Shown here: in pieces, positions 11,690 through 22,206 of the stretch
Numbering within the stretch: position 1 is the first letter of the stretch
Layout: each line of letters begins with the position of its first letter
Assembly: GCA_003999685.1 (NCBI GenBank)
Contig: CP021225.1
Location: 1,674,001 to 1,738,000, forward strand
From: Taiwanofungus camphoratus
Taxonomy: Eukaryota; Basidiomycota; Agaricomycetes; Polyporales; Taiwanofungaceae
Reading direction: 5' to 3'
Length of the DNA stretch: 64,000 bases
Program-made: the position numbers and the translations under genes
Notes under the pieces: generated by a model
The model's database searches: none
The model's input: only the letters and a program-made list of their open reading frames with translations
Told to the model about the DNA's origin: nothing

Positions 11690-12060
11690 GAAGCTTGCCG
11701 GACCTCTTCAAACCGGGGCCGATCGCTACGCCCAAGTCTGGAAGTGCATCATTCTATTCAACGGCCAAATCCCTTCGCCTGCAGAGCAAGTGGTGCTCAA
11801 GTTGCACCAGGAGTCGCTTTACCCTCTGCCGGTATTTCAGAACATACTGGATGGCAGATACGCTCCACCCAACATGATCGCTGTCCTTGAGGGCGATGCG
11901 TACCAGCGCATGGTTGATTTACAGGGTTCTGTAATACCGTATTCCTATGGCATGTACTATGTATGCTTCTGGGTTTTCTCCTGTTCAAGTTCATTGCCAG
12001 CTCACGTTTGCTCATCAGTTCGATCTTCCATGTGGCGAGCAAGCAATTGGCCACGTGTAG
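11690..12060 (+). pseudogene. Protein kinase N-lobe fragment
   Basis: The plus-strand frame reads DRYAQVWKCIILFNGQIPSP then EQVVLKLHQESLYP, matching the glycine-loop/beta-strand and VVLK (ATP-anchoring lysine) region of small basidiomycete kinase-like proteins. It continues to IPYSYGMYY at 11960. A GT-AG intron (11961-12018) leads to FDLPCGEQAIGHV, a hinge-like segment, and then TAG at 12058-12060. No catalytic loop follows on this strand; the catalytic loop and DFG motif lie on the opposite strand immediately to the right. As it stands the fragment cannot encode an active kinase. Confidence 0.6.
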
Positions 12061-12063
12061 GCC

Positions 12064-12560
12064 ATTGTAAAGACTGGACCAGGTGATGTCGAGTGTCAGT
12101 GCTTGTCCAAAGTCAATGAGCACGGCCTGAAGAGGCTCGGGCTCGGAAGATGATGAGCTAGACACTGTAGACAGCGAGGGAGGCGAAAGCGCAAAGGGGA
12201 AGATAGTGTTACTAGGTCTCAAGTCTCGATGTCCAACGCTGTGATGTCGAAGCTCATTAATGGACTGCAAGATGGACACAAACTGTTAGGAATCAGCGCT
12301 CGGTCAAGGGTCAGCATAAATGAATTGACCTGTCATTCGCTGATCTCTACTATGAAGTCTCCCCAGCTACAACCAGAAATGAATTCTGGCGGAGCTTTAT
12401 CTTCTGTGTTATAGGGATGATCAGATGAGAGCCGTTGCTGAGGGTTGGTGTAGAGAGAACCCCAACAGTCCATTGATCCACATAGATGATACATGATGTC
12501 CAAGCTAGCTGGCACCTGCGCTCTACTGAGGGAGGTTATCACTGGAAGGTTCTAAGTAAA
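12064..12560 (-). pseudogene. Protein kinase C-lobe fragment, inverted relative to its N-lobe
   Basis: Read on the minus strand, an exon after an ACTTAG acceptor gives NLPVITSLSRAQVPASLD. After an intron ending near 12280 the frame reads LQSINELRHHSVGHRDLRPS, then AVLIDFGQALTLDI. HRDLRPSN is the catalytic loop (Asp as proton acceptor, Asn for Mg) and DFG is the Mg-binding motif. The frame then runs into the antisense of the plus-strand N-lobe fragment, so no N-lobe exists on this strand. Turning this ~490-bp block around would place hinge, catalytic loop and DFG in normal order, so a local inversion is the simplest explanation. A minus-strand solo fragment inserted by chance is less likely. 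Confidence 0.6.
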
Positions 12561-13505
12561 GTACTATAGTCCAACCCTTACATTTTTACATCTCCCGACT
12601 TGGCTCGCAGGGGTTTCGTACCCATAACCCATAACACCTCACAACCCCGGTCTGCAAGCGTGGCTAATTGCCCCGAGGCCTGCTGCAAATGGTGGCCGAC
12701 AGCTGAAGTGTTGATGAACAATCCTTTACAGCCAACTGAGACTGCATCTGCATCAACAATGGCAGTTGCCCATGAGAACGAACATGAGCATTATAGCCGA
12801 CGCAGGAGAAATTTAGTAAAATATTAGGGAACACAACGCCGACAGATTGCTGGCTTGATCACGCAAAGGCCCTTGTACAAGTTCCACTCATTAGGCGATC
12901 GGTTCCCCGCCTTGCCTTGACACCACCGAGTCCCGAAGGAAACAGGCGCGCGGGTGTGATCGAAAGTCGCTTGTCCACGCCTGCTGGCACAGACCCTCAT
13001 GTCGGTGGCCGACTCATGGCGTGCGGGCTTCACGGGTCTGACCGATAACGCGGAGGATTCGGGCGGGCGGTCAAGAGGAGGGACAAAGCGTAGCGGGCTA
13101 TGTGCACATTGTGTGCATCCCTGCGACACGGTATGAACTAGAGCAAACATTATGCGGGGGAGGGAAGGAGGGCGGCGCGTCTTCGGCACGTCGTGCGCAG
13201 GGCAGGCAAGAATTGAGGGTATCCAGCGCTGCTTAACCATACCATCTGATCAGCCTTAACATTGGAATCTGATGTAGCGTCACAAGGTCTTCCCGGGTTT
13301 AACTAATCCGTAATGAGGCAGGAATGACGAGTCGCACCTGGATTTAGATTCGGTCTGCTATGGAAGCTCTACGTAGAGTATTATATTTACGACAATCAAC
13401 CCCTACCAAAGCATAATATGGTGTAGGCGTGACATGCAATGTTTCTTTGCACGAATTTTTTTAAATTCACGCACCAAATGGACTAATACATACGCGGCAG
13501 TAGAT
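12561..13505. other. Intergenic, no supported gene
   Basis: Lies between the kinase remnant and the 3' end of VPS34. An open minus-strand frame at 12824-13240 (138 codons) has no recognisable motif and a Cys/Pro/Arg-rich composition typical of chance frames. No repeat or RNA gene was identified. Confidence 0.5.
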
Positions 13506-16500
13506 CTAGCTTCTCCAATACTGTGCCCAATCGTGCATCCTATCCAGTACGGCCGTGAAGGGCGAGATGTCGTTCAGCAGCCGCTCGAAGTGCTCAATCG
13601 CTTTCTCCTCCGTGAGGTCCAGGCAGAACTTGCCGAGCACCTGCTCGTGCACGTCACGATGCTTGATGTGCGGGATGTTTGCATCGACCATGAGCGTGAC
13701 CAGGTTGAGGATGAGGTTCGCGCTCTTGCGGAGAATGGTGAACGCAGTGAAGCAGAAGTTCTTGAAGCGCGTGTAGTGCACGGACTGCACACCGCCCATG
13801 GCGTCTACCATCTCTTTGCACACCTTGACTGGCGGAGCGAGCGGCTTCGGGTCGCGCCCGAGGATATATCCAAAGTCGACTGATGACATGTTAGCAAACA
13901 ACAGACTGAATACCACTTGCGCTGCTCAACATACCATGGAAGAAGTGGCCTATATGATATACTTGATGAATGCCCAACGTAGATAAAAACAAAGCGCGCT
14001 ACGCACCATCAGGAGCCAACAGAAGGTTGTCCAAATGTCGATCTCCGACGCCCAAAAGATATGTTACAACACAGTATCCAGCTACCACTATTGTCAGACC
14101 GAGTATGAGAGGCCCTAGTAAAGTACTCACCGCAGCTCCTAACAAAGGTGTCAATGACAGCAGGCTCAACACCGTAAGTCCCAACACTCCCTTCATCGGG
14201 ATAATGCGCGCGCAAGTAGTTCAGCAATGTCCCGTGTTCGCTTACAATAGCAGCGATGGTCTTGCTCGGGATAAATTGCGCCATGCCCTGAGAAGGACCC
14301 GTAGCCAAAACATCGTACGGGCTCAGCTTCAGGTCAAGATTCTCTTTCCGTAGAAGCCTATCCATCAAGGTGAACAGCTGAATCACCAGCTGATCTTGCC
14401 GCATATCGTCCCCGTCTTTGAATATGACCGGGTACTCAGACCCGTCCGCGCACTGAAAGTATAGCAGCATCGGGAACATATTCGACTTAAAGACACTCGA
14501 CTTCTCGGCGACAATGCCGATCACTTGGATGCGCGCGTTGAGCGGAAGCGGGAGAGATGGCATGGATGCGAGGTTGTTCCTGGGATCGGCGAGGAACCCA
14601 CGCAGCTTCTCGATCTTCTTTGGTCGGGGATCCTTGGATGTTCGGAGCTCTCTGGCGCGCTTGGCTAGGGTGTCGATCAGCTCTCCTTGACGGCGCATGA
14701 GATCGCGACGCTCGGTGCCGCCCTCTGACTGGGAAGAGAAGGTGAAAGATCGAATTCTGCTCACAATGGGTATGCAATGAACCTTACTTCTAAGATCTTG
14801 CCCATGAACTTGTACACCACTCTGCCGTACATTTTGGCAATTACGCGATCCTCGATTGCCACCTCGACCATCAGATACCAATGGAAACGATTACCTAGTA
14901 TTGGATTCCGAACGGCACGAGCGATGAGGAAATCGGCCAGGCCGCTGTCGTCAGAAGAGATCGCGCTCGAAGTCGACCGAGATGATCGCTGATCGCTGGC
15001 AGCGCTCTCAAACTTTAATGCTTGTACCAACTGTAACAAGTATAGAAGCAGTTCCTGAACAGCGCGGGATTAGCATTTGGATCGAGTAGCACACTTCCGG
15101 AAGCCTACGTCGTCGTCTGCTCTGCTCAATTGTTTCACTGCAAACGCCCTTACACGCGAGTCGACCGTGTTCGGCCCCAGCAGTTCTAGCGCATCGTCGG
15201 TATCAATCTCTGTCCATTGCGGTAACAATTCCTCGACAGCCTGCTTGACCTCGGAGGGATCGCGCCATGTAACGGACTTCAGGAACTTGGTGAGACCACG
15301 TTTATCCCTCGTGAGGTAGAAGCGAAACTTCCAGATCAGATCCTTCTCTTCGGACGTTAGAGGCTGGCTAGGTGCGTAATTGAGTATTTCCTGGATAAAT
15401 AGTCAGTCAGAGACATCACATACAAAGCGAACAAGTGATACATACAGAAAGTTCATCCCTGATCTTGGCATTCGGCTTCAACTCCCTGTCGTAGGGACTG
15501 CTCCGATGGCTACGAACGAGGCGACGATGCTTGTCTTCCACCGGGTTCTCACGAGCGATATCCGGATCAACCACCGTCCATAGTTGGGAGTCTAGAGCCA
15601 AATTTGATGTGGCAGGTACGGGCGTAGCAGGTGTAGGAATATTCGTGGAAGTCGAGGGAACATTGGATGCGTCCTGTTGAACGATGAATACAGATGCACC
15701 AAAACAAGAAAGGTATTGGCCTACGGGTTCGTTGAATATCACAGGGAAGTCGAATCTTGGCAGATCGATGTACAGGAAGAGATTCTCCGACTTCTCAGTT
15801 TCCGCCTGGAATAAAGTAGGCATGACGTTACACTCTCTAACACTCGCAGGCAGCCGTGCCTACCGCGTGGATTTCTGCCATCTTACGGAATGCCATGGCA
15901 TCGAGCCAATCTGACTTCGGCAAATCACCCCGCTCATATTTTTTCACCAGCTGAAAGAATATAAATCGAGCACCTGAGAACCACAACTTCGAAATTGTGC
16001 GCACCTTCTCCAGTCTCCCCATCTCATCTCTTGTACCGATCTTACTTGGAGTACTTGTCTCGTGAGAGCCATCAGCCTCACGATCGGGCCAAAGGAGCAA
16101 ACGATGCTTCCCTCTTCTAAGGCTCCTATAGTACATACTTAATGGTCTACAGTCATCGCACAGGTCCAAACCTGCTACGTACCACTTCTTTCCAAAAAGT
16201 CGGAAAGTAGATCCCCCCACTGGTACAGCTGACCGTGGCCCAGCAATATCCCATACGGTGAATGTAATTTGTGAACTTAATGGCAGGTCGCAGTACCGTA
16301 TGGGCAGTGTGATCCATTCGTTCCATCTGTGATGCGGATGCCAAAAAAATGAGAAGGTTTATAAAATGCAATAACAATACGGACATACGTGTAATCTTTC
16401 TTGAAAGCCTTAAAGGACGTCCTGAAGGGGATTGTCAACGGCTTGTTGTCCGCTACCAACTGACAAGTGACATAGAGGTCCGATAGGCCTCTTCATCTAT

Positions 16501-16765
16501 TGTCATTGAGAGGAATTATGTAGACTAACTTTCACCATGACTCACGGAGATTGTTGAACGCCATGGAAGCGTAATTCGGGTTTCTCGAGAAGCTCAGTAT
16601 ACGATCGAGGTTTGCGAGTGCCCTCTAATTGAGATCTGCAACTCCATATCCCGTTCAGATGTCTCGTTATACAGAATTTGCCTCGACGCACATACGGAAC
16701 GTGACCGGAAGTTTGAGGTCACTGAGCTTGGCGAAGGTGAAGTCGTCGCGATTATCCTTGTCCAT
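13506..16765 (-). CDS. VPS34: Phosphatidylinositol 3-kinase, class III (Vps34)
   Basis: Makes PI3P on endosomes and autophagic membranes in complex with Vps15 and Atg6/Vps30. Start ATG at 16765 ([20 protein letters not shown], strong GCCATGG context). Domains in order: a C2 domain, with [12 protein letters not shown] and [20 protein letters not shown]; the PIK helical region, including [20 protein letters not shown] and [13 protein letters not shown]; then the kinase domain. The kinase part shows the affinity-lysine strand [20 protein letters not shown], catalytic loop [12 protein letters not shown], and the activation segment [14 protein letters not shown]. The last exon ends [10 protein letters not shown], the class III C-terminal amphipathic segment needed for activity. 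The gene is split by many short introns. It is divergent from the Nudix gene with 233 bp between the start codons. Confidence 0.95.
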
Positions 16766-16998
16766 GGCTGCGTAATAAGATTGCCGGTAGATGCAATCCA
16801 AGCTAATCCTTACGACAAATGGATATACTGCCTAGCGAACTATGCTGGTCTATCGAATAGCACTAGTACTTGAGAGTTGAGCGAGATGATGGTAGCGCTG
16901 CCTCAAGAGGCTGAAGGCCGCAGACCGGGTAAGGTCACGTGCGATAACATATTTGTGTCGAATCACCATGAACAGAGAAGGCCCTCTAGGCACAGACC
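16766..16998. promoter_or_regulatory. Divergent promoter region of VPS34 and the Nudix gene
   Basis: The 233 bp between two outward-facing start codons must contain both 5' UTRs and promoters. No canonical TATA box or named operator was identified. It is called from gene orientation only. Confidence 0.5.
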
Positions 16999-18116
16999 AT
17001 GACTGTTATACAGACTGTGTATTCAATCCCCCCTGCCGCCCTTGAATCCCTTTCTGTACACTGCAGCGCGTGCATAGAGAGGCTGAAGTCTCATCAGGCG
17101 GAGGAAACTGACATGTTCGCCAATCACACCACTTGCAGGTTTGGTTGGGGATCTAACACCATTGAATGCATCATTTAGATCAGGCCACCCCTCCTCCAAG
17201 CTGGCCGCAGTCCTCGTCTTGTTGTATGAGAAGGCGGGTGAACTGAGAGTTCTGCTCACTACTCGTTCGAAATTCCTCCGTGCACACCCTGGTCAGACTG
17301 CCCTCCCTGGTGGCAAGGTCGACGAGAGTGATGAAGATGTCGTCGAGACGGCGGTAGGCGCTAATTTCATGTTCTTCAGCAACCACTGTATGCCACAATT
17401 TGCAGCTTCGAGAAGCCCATGAAGAGGTCTCATTGCCGTTGAAATGCCCTTCTGTCCACATTCTTTGCATCATGCGACCATTTCTCTCCTCGAGCAAACT
17501 TCTCGTCACTCCCGTAGTTGCACTCTTAACAGACCTCTCAGTTCTTGATCGACTGAAGCCGAACGAGGGTGAAGTAGATCAGATTTTTGACCATCCGCTA
17601 GAAGCAGTGTTGGATCCAAGCCTCGCGAATCGAGAACCCCTTGTTCAGAAAGGGAGTGTAAATTGGCCTTATGATACAGACCTTCACGTGCGCCTCATTG
17701 TTAAGTACGATATGGCTATTTCCATGGGTGCTGAGTTTCCCGCAGAATACATCGGATATACACCTGCAGTGGCTCGGTAACAGCACCTACCGCATGCATC
17801 GTTTTCGTTCTTCCGCCTCTCCGATCAAGGGTTTAACATCAGATATACTTGTCAGTAATCTTGCCTCTATGCGACCTATTATTGACGCCTTATACTATAC
17901 ATTATTTGACAGATTGCAGCAGCAGAGATTGCTTATGACAGATTGCCAGCTTATGAGCGCTATTCACAGGGACAGCTGGCAAGCTTCGACGCAATACTAC
18001 GCGTCTTGGAGGTGGATGATAGCGCTGAACTTGTGGGATCTGGAACATCGACCCCGATGACAGAAGTTGGTGTAGCCACTAGCTTTGTCAATTTCGTACA
18101 CACCCGTAGAAATTAA
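16999..18116 (+). CDS. Nudix hydrolase, CoA diphosphatase type (Pcd1/NUDT7-like)
   Basis: Predicted to hydrolyse CoA or CoA esters to phosphopantetheine and 3',5'-ADP, probably in peroxisomes or mitochondria. Exons 16999-17138, 17179-17353, 17406-17687, 17746-17850 and 17913-18116 give 301 residues in frame. The core starts with SSKLAAVLVLLYEKAGELRV, then LLTTRSKFLRAHPGQTALPG. The Nudix box runs GGKVDESDEDVVETALREAH followed by EEVSL, with its metal-binding glutamates intact. LRAHPGQTALPGG is the UPF0035 signature of the CoA diphosphatase subfamily. The C-terminal part has WLGNSTYRMHRFRS and a tail YDRLPAYERYSQGQ typical of fungal homologues. No clear C-terminal peroxisomal SKL is seen (it ends TRRN). 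Confidence 0.9.
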
Positions 18117-18309
18117 ATGGCACACTGTCCTGATATTATTTTATCATCCTATGTTATTCCTGAAGAAAACTGGTTGTATTACGACTGAAGTCAAGATTTA
18201 TACGTCTTTGTGTAGGATTGATGTCATTGGCACATTTATATATATAAACATTGTAAGCAGGTGCGGATCTAGAATCTACAATTGATTGCACAGATTATGG
18301 ATCATGATA

Positions 18310-18775
18310 GGACCACCGCCAATCCCTATACGAGCTTTGATCCCAACTCACCGAAAATGGGGGCCTAGGAGCCGAAATGTTCGATGCAAATAACCGAATT
18401 TCTGGCCCGCCGGGGCGCATTGTTGGGTGCCGAAAATCACCGAAAATGGACCGATAAACGGGAGGTCCGAGGCCTAACCACCGAAATGGAGGGTTTCCGG
18501 ACATGGAGACAACCATTACGGCCATGCTTCCGGTCAGGTGCCGATATAAAAAGATTTTTTCGGTGAAAAATAGGGTGGTACTCCATCCATTTTGAGGGGC
18601 AAAAATGGCAGGCAAATCAGGCTGCCAGCTTTTTTGGAGGTTCGATCCCATTTTTAACCGAAAATGACCATTTTTGGTCGACGTTATGTGCAAAATCACC
18701 GAGATTGCCCATGCTCGAACCACCAAAAAAGGTTATGTTCGGGATCAAAGCTCTTATAGGGATTGGCGGTGGTCC
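18310..18775. mobile_element. 466-bp TA-flanked MITE
   Basis: The ends form a terminal inverted repeat of about 33 bp. The left end begins GGACCACCGCCAATCCCTAT and ends GCTTTGATCCC; the right end is its reverse complement with one mismatch. Both ends abut TA (18308-18309 and 18776-18777), a Tc1/mariner-type target duplication. There is no transposase frame. The interior carries many copies of a CCGAAAATGG/CCGAAATG-like motif in both orientations. It sits about 190 bp downstream of the Nudix gene and about 240 bp upstream of the BIO3-BIO1 start. It is non-autonomous and would depend on a transposase encoded elsewhere. Confidence 0.75.
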
Positions 18776-19011
18776 TATCGTGGTGGAATATTTGTAGCTG
18801 TTGACCAAAAGCTTGTAAATTCAACAAGGCCAAGCAAAGATGATCGTAACCCCATGACTTGATTTGCTTTGGGGGTACCTTCAAAACCCGATACTCTACG
18901 AGTTCGGAGATTGTGCGGACTATGACTAGATTGTGGTTTTTTCAGTAAGGTATTTTCGACCGACCTATTATGTCTACTTGATCTGGGTCCCTCGCTCGAT
19001 TCAATTACCTC

Positions 19012-21739
19012 ATGTCTTTACTTTTCAAGAATCTTCGGATACACCAAGTCTTCGGTGCGAACACCGATGTTGGAAAGACCATACTCACTTCGGCTCTTGT
19101 TCGGGCATCTGCATCAAGGGGTAATACCGTCTACTATCTGAAACCTGTCAGCACGGGTCCTTTGCAAGATGCGGACGACGAGTTAGGATTCACCTTGTAT
19201 TTTATTTGATGTCATCAGGCTCATGCCAGAATGCGATCGTTGTGTAGGCATATAAAACGCTTCGCTGGAGGCTACAAAGACAAAGTGTATAGTGCCTGCC
19301 TCTTCCGCTTTGATGAACCAGTGAGTCCTCACCTGGCGGCCCGTCTGGCGGAGGACAAAAATAAGACGAAGGTTTGCCCCCGTTACGACTCATTTCCAGT
19401 CACTAATTAAGTGTCATGTTCAAGGTCACTGTACCATCGGATGAAACGTTTGTGAATACTGTCGCAAGCTACATCAGACAGTGCGCAGCCAAGAGCCCAC
19501 ATCTGACCCACATGTACGTCGAAACAGCAGGAGGTGAGATTCTGTACATCCCGTGAGTGAAAGTACACTCCGTCCTCCCGCCGTTCAGGACACCAGGTTT
19601 CTAAGAGCATGCTAGTCTTATTGACAAATGCCTGCAGGTGTACATAGTCCTACATTGTCTGGCACGACACAACTTGATAGTTACCGCCCGCTGTTTCTTC
19701 CAACCATTCTGATCGGCGACTCCAGGCTTGGTGGCATCTCCTCTACAATTTCCTCTTATGAATCTCTAGTCCTTCGAGGCTACATCGTCGACTCTATTCT
19801 ATTATTCCGCGATGAGTATTATCGCAACTGGGAGTACTTGTCGCCATACTTTGCTGAACGAGGGGTTCATGTCCTCGCCGTGGACGCTCCGCCAGAGCGG
19901 CATACCGATCTCAAAGAAAACTTCCGCCTTACGGAAAAATACTACGAGGAGATTGTTCCGGCATCCCAGCAAGGCGGACTCTTCAACATTCTAAGTCATC
20001 TAGACGATTGTCATTCTCGTAGAATTGCCGAGCTAGATTCAATGCCTCGTCGCAGCCTCGAAACCATTTGGTGGCCATTTGTTCAACATGGCCTCGTGAC
20101 CAGCGAAGGAGACATCAATGTCATTGATAGCGCCCACGGGGATTTTTTCACAATATACAACGGACACCGCTCTGCTCCTGCTTCATCGAAGTCTTTGACC
20201 ACCACCCATTCGCTTCTGGAACCCCAATTCGATGGCTCTGCATCCTGGTGGACACAAGCAGTTGGCCATGCGAGTCCATCGCTTACTCTCGCAGCGGCTA
20301 GGGCTGCAGGGAGGTATGGTCATGTCATGTTTCCTCAGGCCACTCATCTCCCTGCACTGAAACTTGCTGAGCGTCTTGTTCGCGACGGGCCGGGTAAAGG
20401 ATGGGCTGCACGCGCGTTCTTCTCGGATGATGGTTCCACTGGTATGGAGGTGGCCCTAAAGATGGCATTGCGAGCATTTGCAGGGAGACAGGGCAAGCAA
20501 CTCGACGGGCAGCAGAGGAAGCATCTCGGCATCCTTGGCCTCAAGGGCAGTTATCACGGTGACACGATCGGTGCCATGGATGCGTGCGAAGAGGGGGTAT
20601 ATACGTGCGAGTGGCATGAAGCCAAAGGATACTGGCTTGATCCTCCTACTGTCTCCAACCGCAAAGGTAACATGGTCATCGCTCTTCCTCCCGCTATTGC
20701 TGCGCAAGGGGCGGTGGATGCTGCTGATGTCAATATGAGCTCACTCGCACGGACCTACAATGTGGAGGAACGATTAAAGACGCCGCTCGCAGCTGTGTAC
20801 CGTGACTACATCGAGCGCACACTAAAGAACCTCCGAGATAGTGGCGGACCTACCTTGGCTGCGCTGGTGCTTGAGCCGCTGGTGATGGGTGCAGGTGGCA
20901 TGATATTTGTGGACCCCCTTTTCCAACGTGTTCTTATCGATGTCGTTCGTGGAACTCCTTCGACTGTATCGGCAAGTCGACCCTCGCATTGGTCGGCTCT
21001 CCCCGTGATTTTCGACGAGGTCTTCATCGGACTGTACCGTCTAGGTCTGCAGAGTGCAGGCCCCTTACTTGGTGTATTCCCCGACATTTCTGTCAACGCG
21101 AAGATCCTCACTGGCGGTCTGGTTCCCCTCGCTGTCACGCTAGCGTCGGACTCGATATTCCAAGCATTTATCAGCGAAAATAAGGTGGACGCGCTTCTTC
21201 ATGGACACAGCTACACCGCATATCCAATTGGATGTGAAGTTGCCAATGAGGCGCTGAACATCGTGGAGAGGCTCGCATCGGGCGACCAGTGGAACGATGC
21301 TCGGTCCAAGTGGGGAGTCTCAGGTTCTGCAGAGGCGAAGCAGATTGGCGTATGGAGTTTCTGGGACCCAGCCTTCGTGGATGCAGTTTCACGCCTGGAC
21401 GTGGTCGAGGAAGTCATGACTCTCGGCGCAGTGCTTGCTATCAAAGTCAGGGATAGTGCAGGCGGTAAGTTCCGACCTCTAGCGTCCTTATTCGATCTGA
21501 TGGACATCCAAATGATAGGATACCAATCTCACTCCGCGCAAAAACTATTGGAGTCGCTCAAGCTTGGTACAAAGGATGAGACAATCTCATCGGCTCCCGG
21601 GGGATCACCTTTCGGCATTAATTATCGGACATTGGGAGATGTTGCATACTTTATGCTAAGTCTGAATACGTCTGCTGCGACCACGCGCTCGGTTGAAGAC
21701 AGGATATGGAATGTCCTGAAAAGCAGTCCTCGGATGTAG
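19012..21739 (+). CDS. Bifunctional dethiobiotin synthetase / DAPA aminotransferase
   Basis: Catalyses two consecutive biotin-synthesis steps: amino transfer to KAPA to give DAPA, then ring closure to dethiobiotin. It is the fused BIO3-BIO1 (BioD-BioA) enzyme known from fungi and plants, usually mitochondrial. Exons 19012-19181, 19248-19371, 19425-19533 and 19638-21739 give 834 residues. The N-terminal half shows the P-loop VFGANTDVGKT, the LKPVSTG segment, EPVSPHLAARLAED and MYVETAGGVHSPT. The C-terminal half shows PLP-enzyme motifs: GSTGMEVALKMAL, LKGSYHGDTIGAMDA, VIFDEVFIGLYRLG and the lysine-bearing NAKILTGGLVPLA, then HGHSYTAYPIGC. Both active sites look intact. The start is taken at ATG before LLFKNLRIHQ because the P-loop follows within 20 residues; no strong transit peptide is evident. 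Confidence 0.95.
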
Positions 21740-22206
21740 ACCTTCCCGATAATGTACATGCATATCCTTCAGGTCGAACAGAACATCCTACGTTCCTGTA
21801 TAAAACTTACATTCCTGTAGCTATGCCATCGTGCATTGTTTCATTGGGATTTGGTCAATACTGTAGACCATGTGCTTGTAGACCTCTGCACATGCATTTT
21901 TTCTAAGATGCTTTGCCGACAACTTGAGACACTACCAATCGCCCCACGAACCGTGCCGATGTTCAGGTCGACTCTCGAGTCGCGACGCGGATGCGAAAGT
22001 CGGCGCCTTCGACCGTGCGACGGGCCCGTGGCTGGGCTGGGCGCTGCTTACGGCTGAGATCGGACTGGTCCTTGGCCATTGTATGGCTTGCCAGTGCAGA
22101 TCATTCAACACATCAAGCAGTAACAACGTGGACCTTTGAGTCTGTAAAACCAGCTCTTCACGATAATTTGTTGTATTTTATTCGTAACTTGCGAAGTCAT
22201 TGACCC
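21740..22206. other. Intergenic region upstream of CWH43
   Basis: Contains the 3' UTR of the biotin gene and the promoter of CWH43. Overlapping short frames near 21930-22140 on both strands carry no recognisable sequence. Confidence 0.5.

Noticed and set aside
12824-13240. Minus-strand open frame of 138 codons before VPS34
   Set aside because: No recognisable motif; Cys/Pro/Arg-rich composition typical of antisense frames in GC-rich DNA.
13999-15319. Plus-strand frames over VPS34
   Set aside because: Antisense to conserved kinase exons with the intact GVGDRHLDN loop.
18635-18660. T-loop-like GGTTCGATCCC suggesting a tRNA
   Set aside because: No acceptor, D or anticodon arm around it; it lies inside the MITE.
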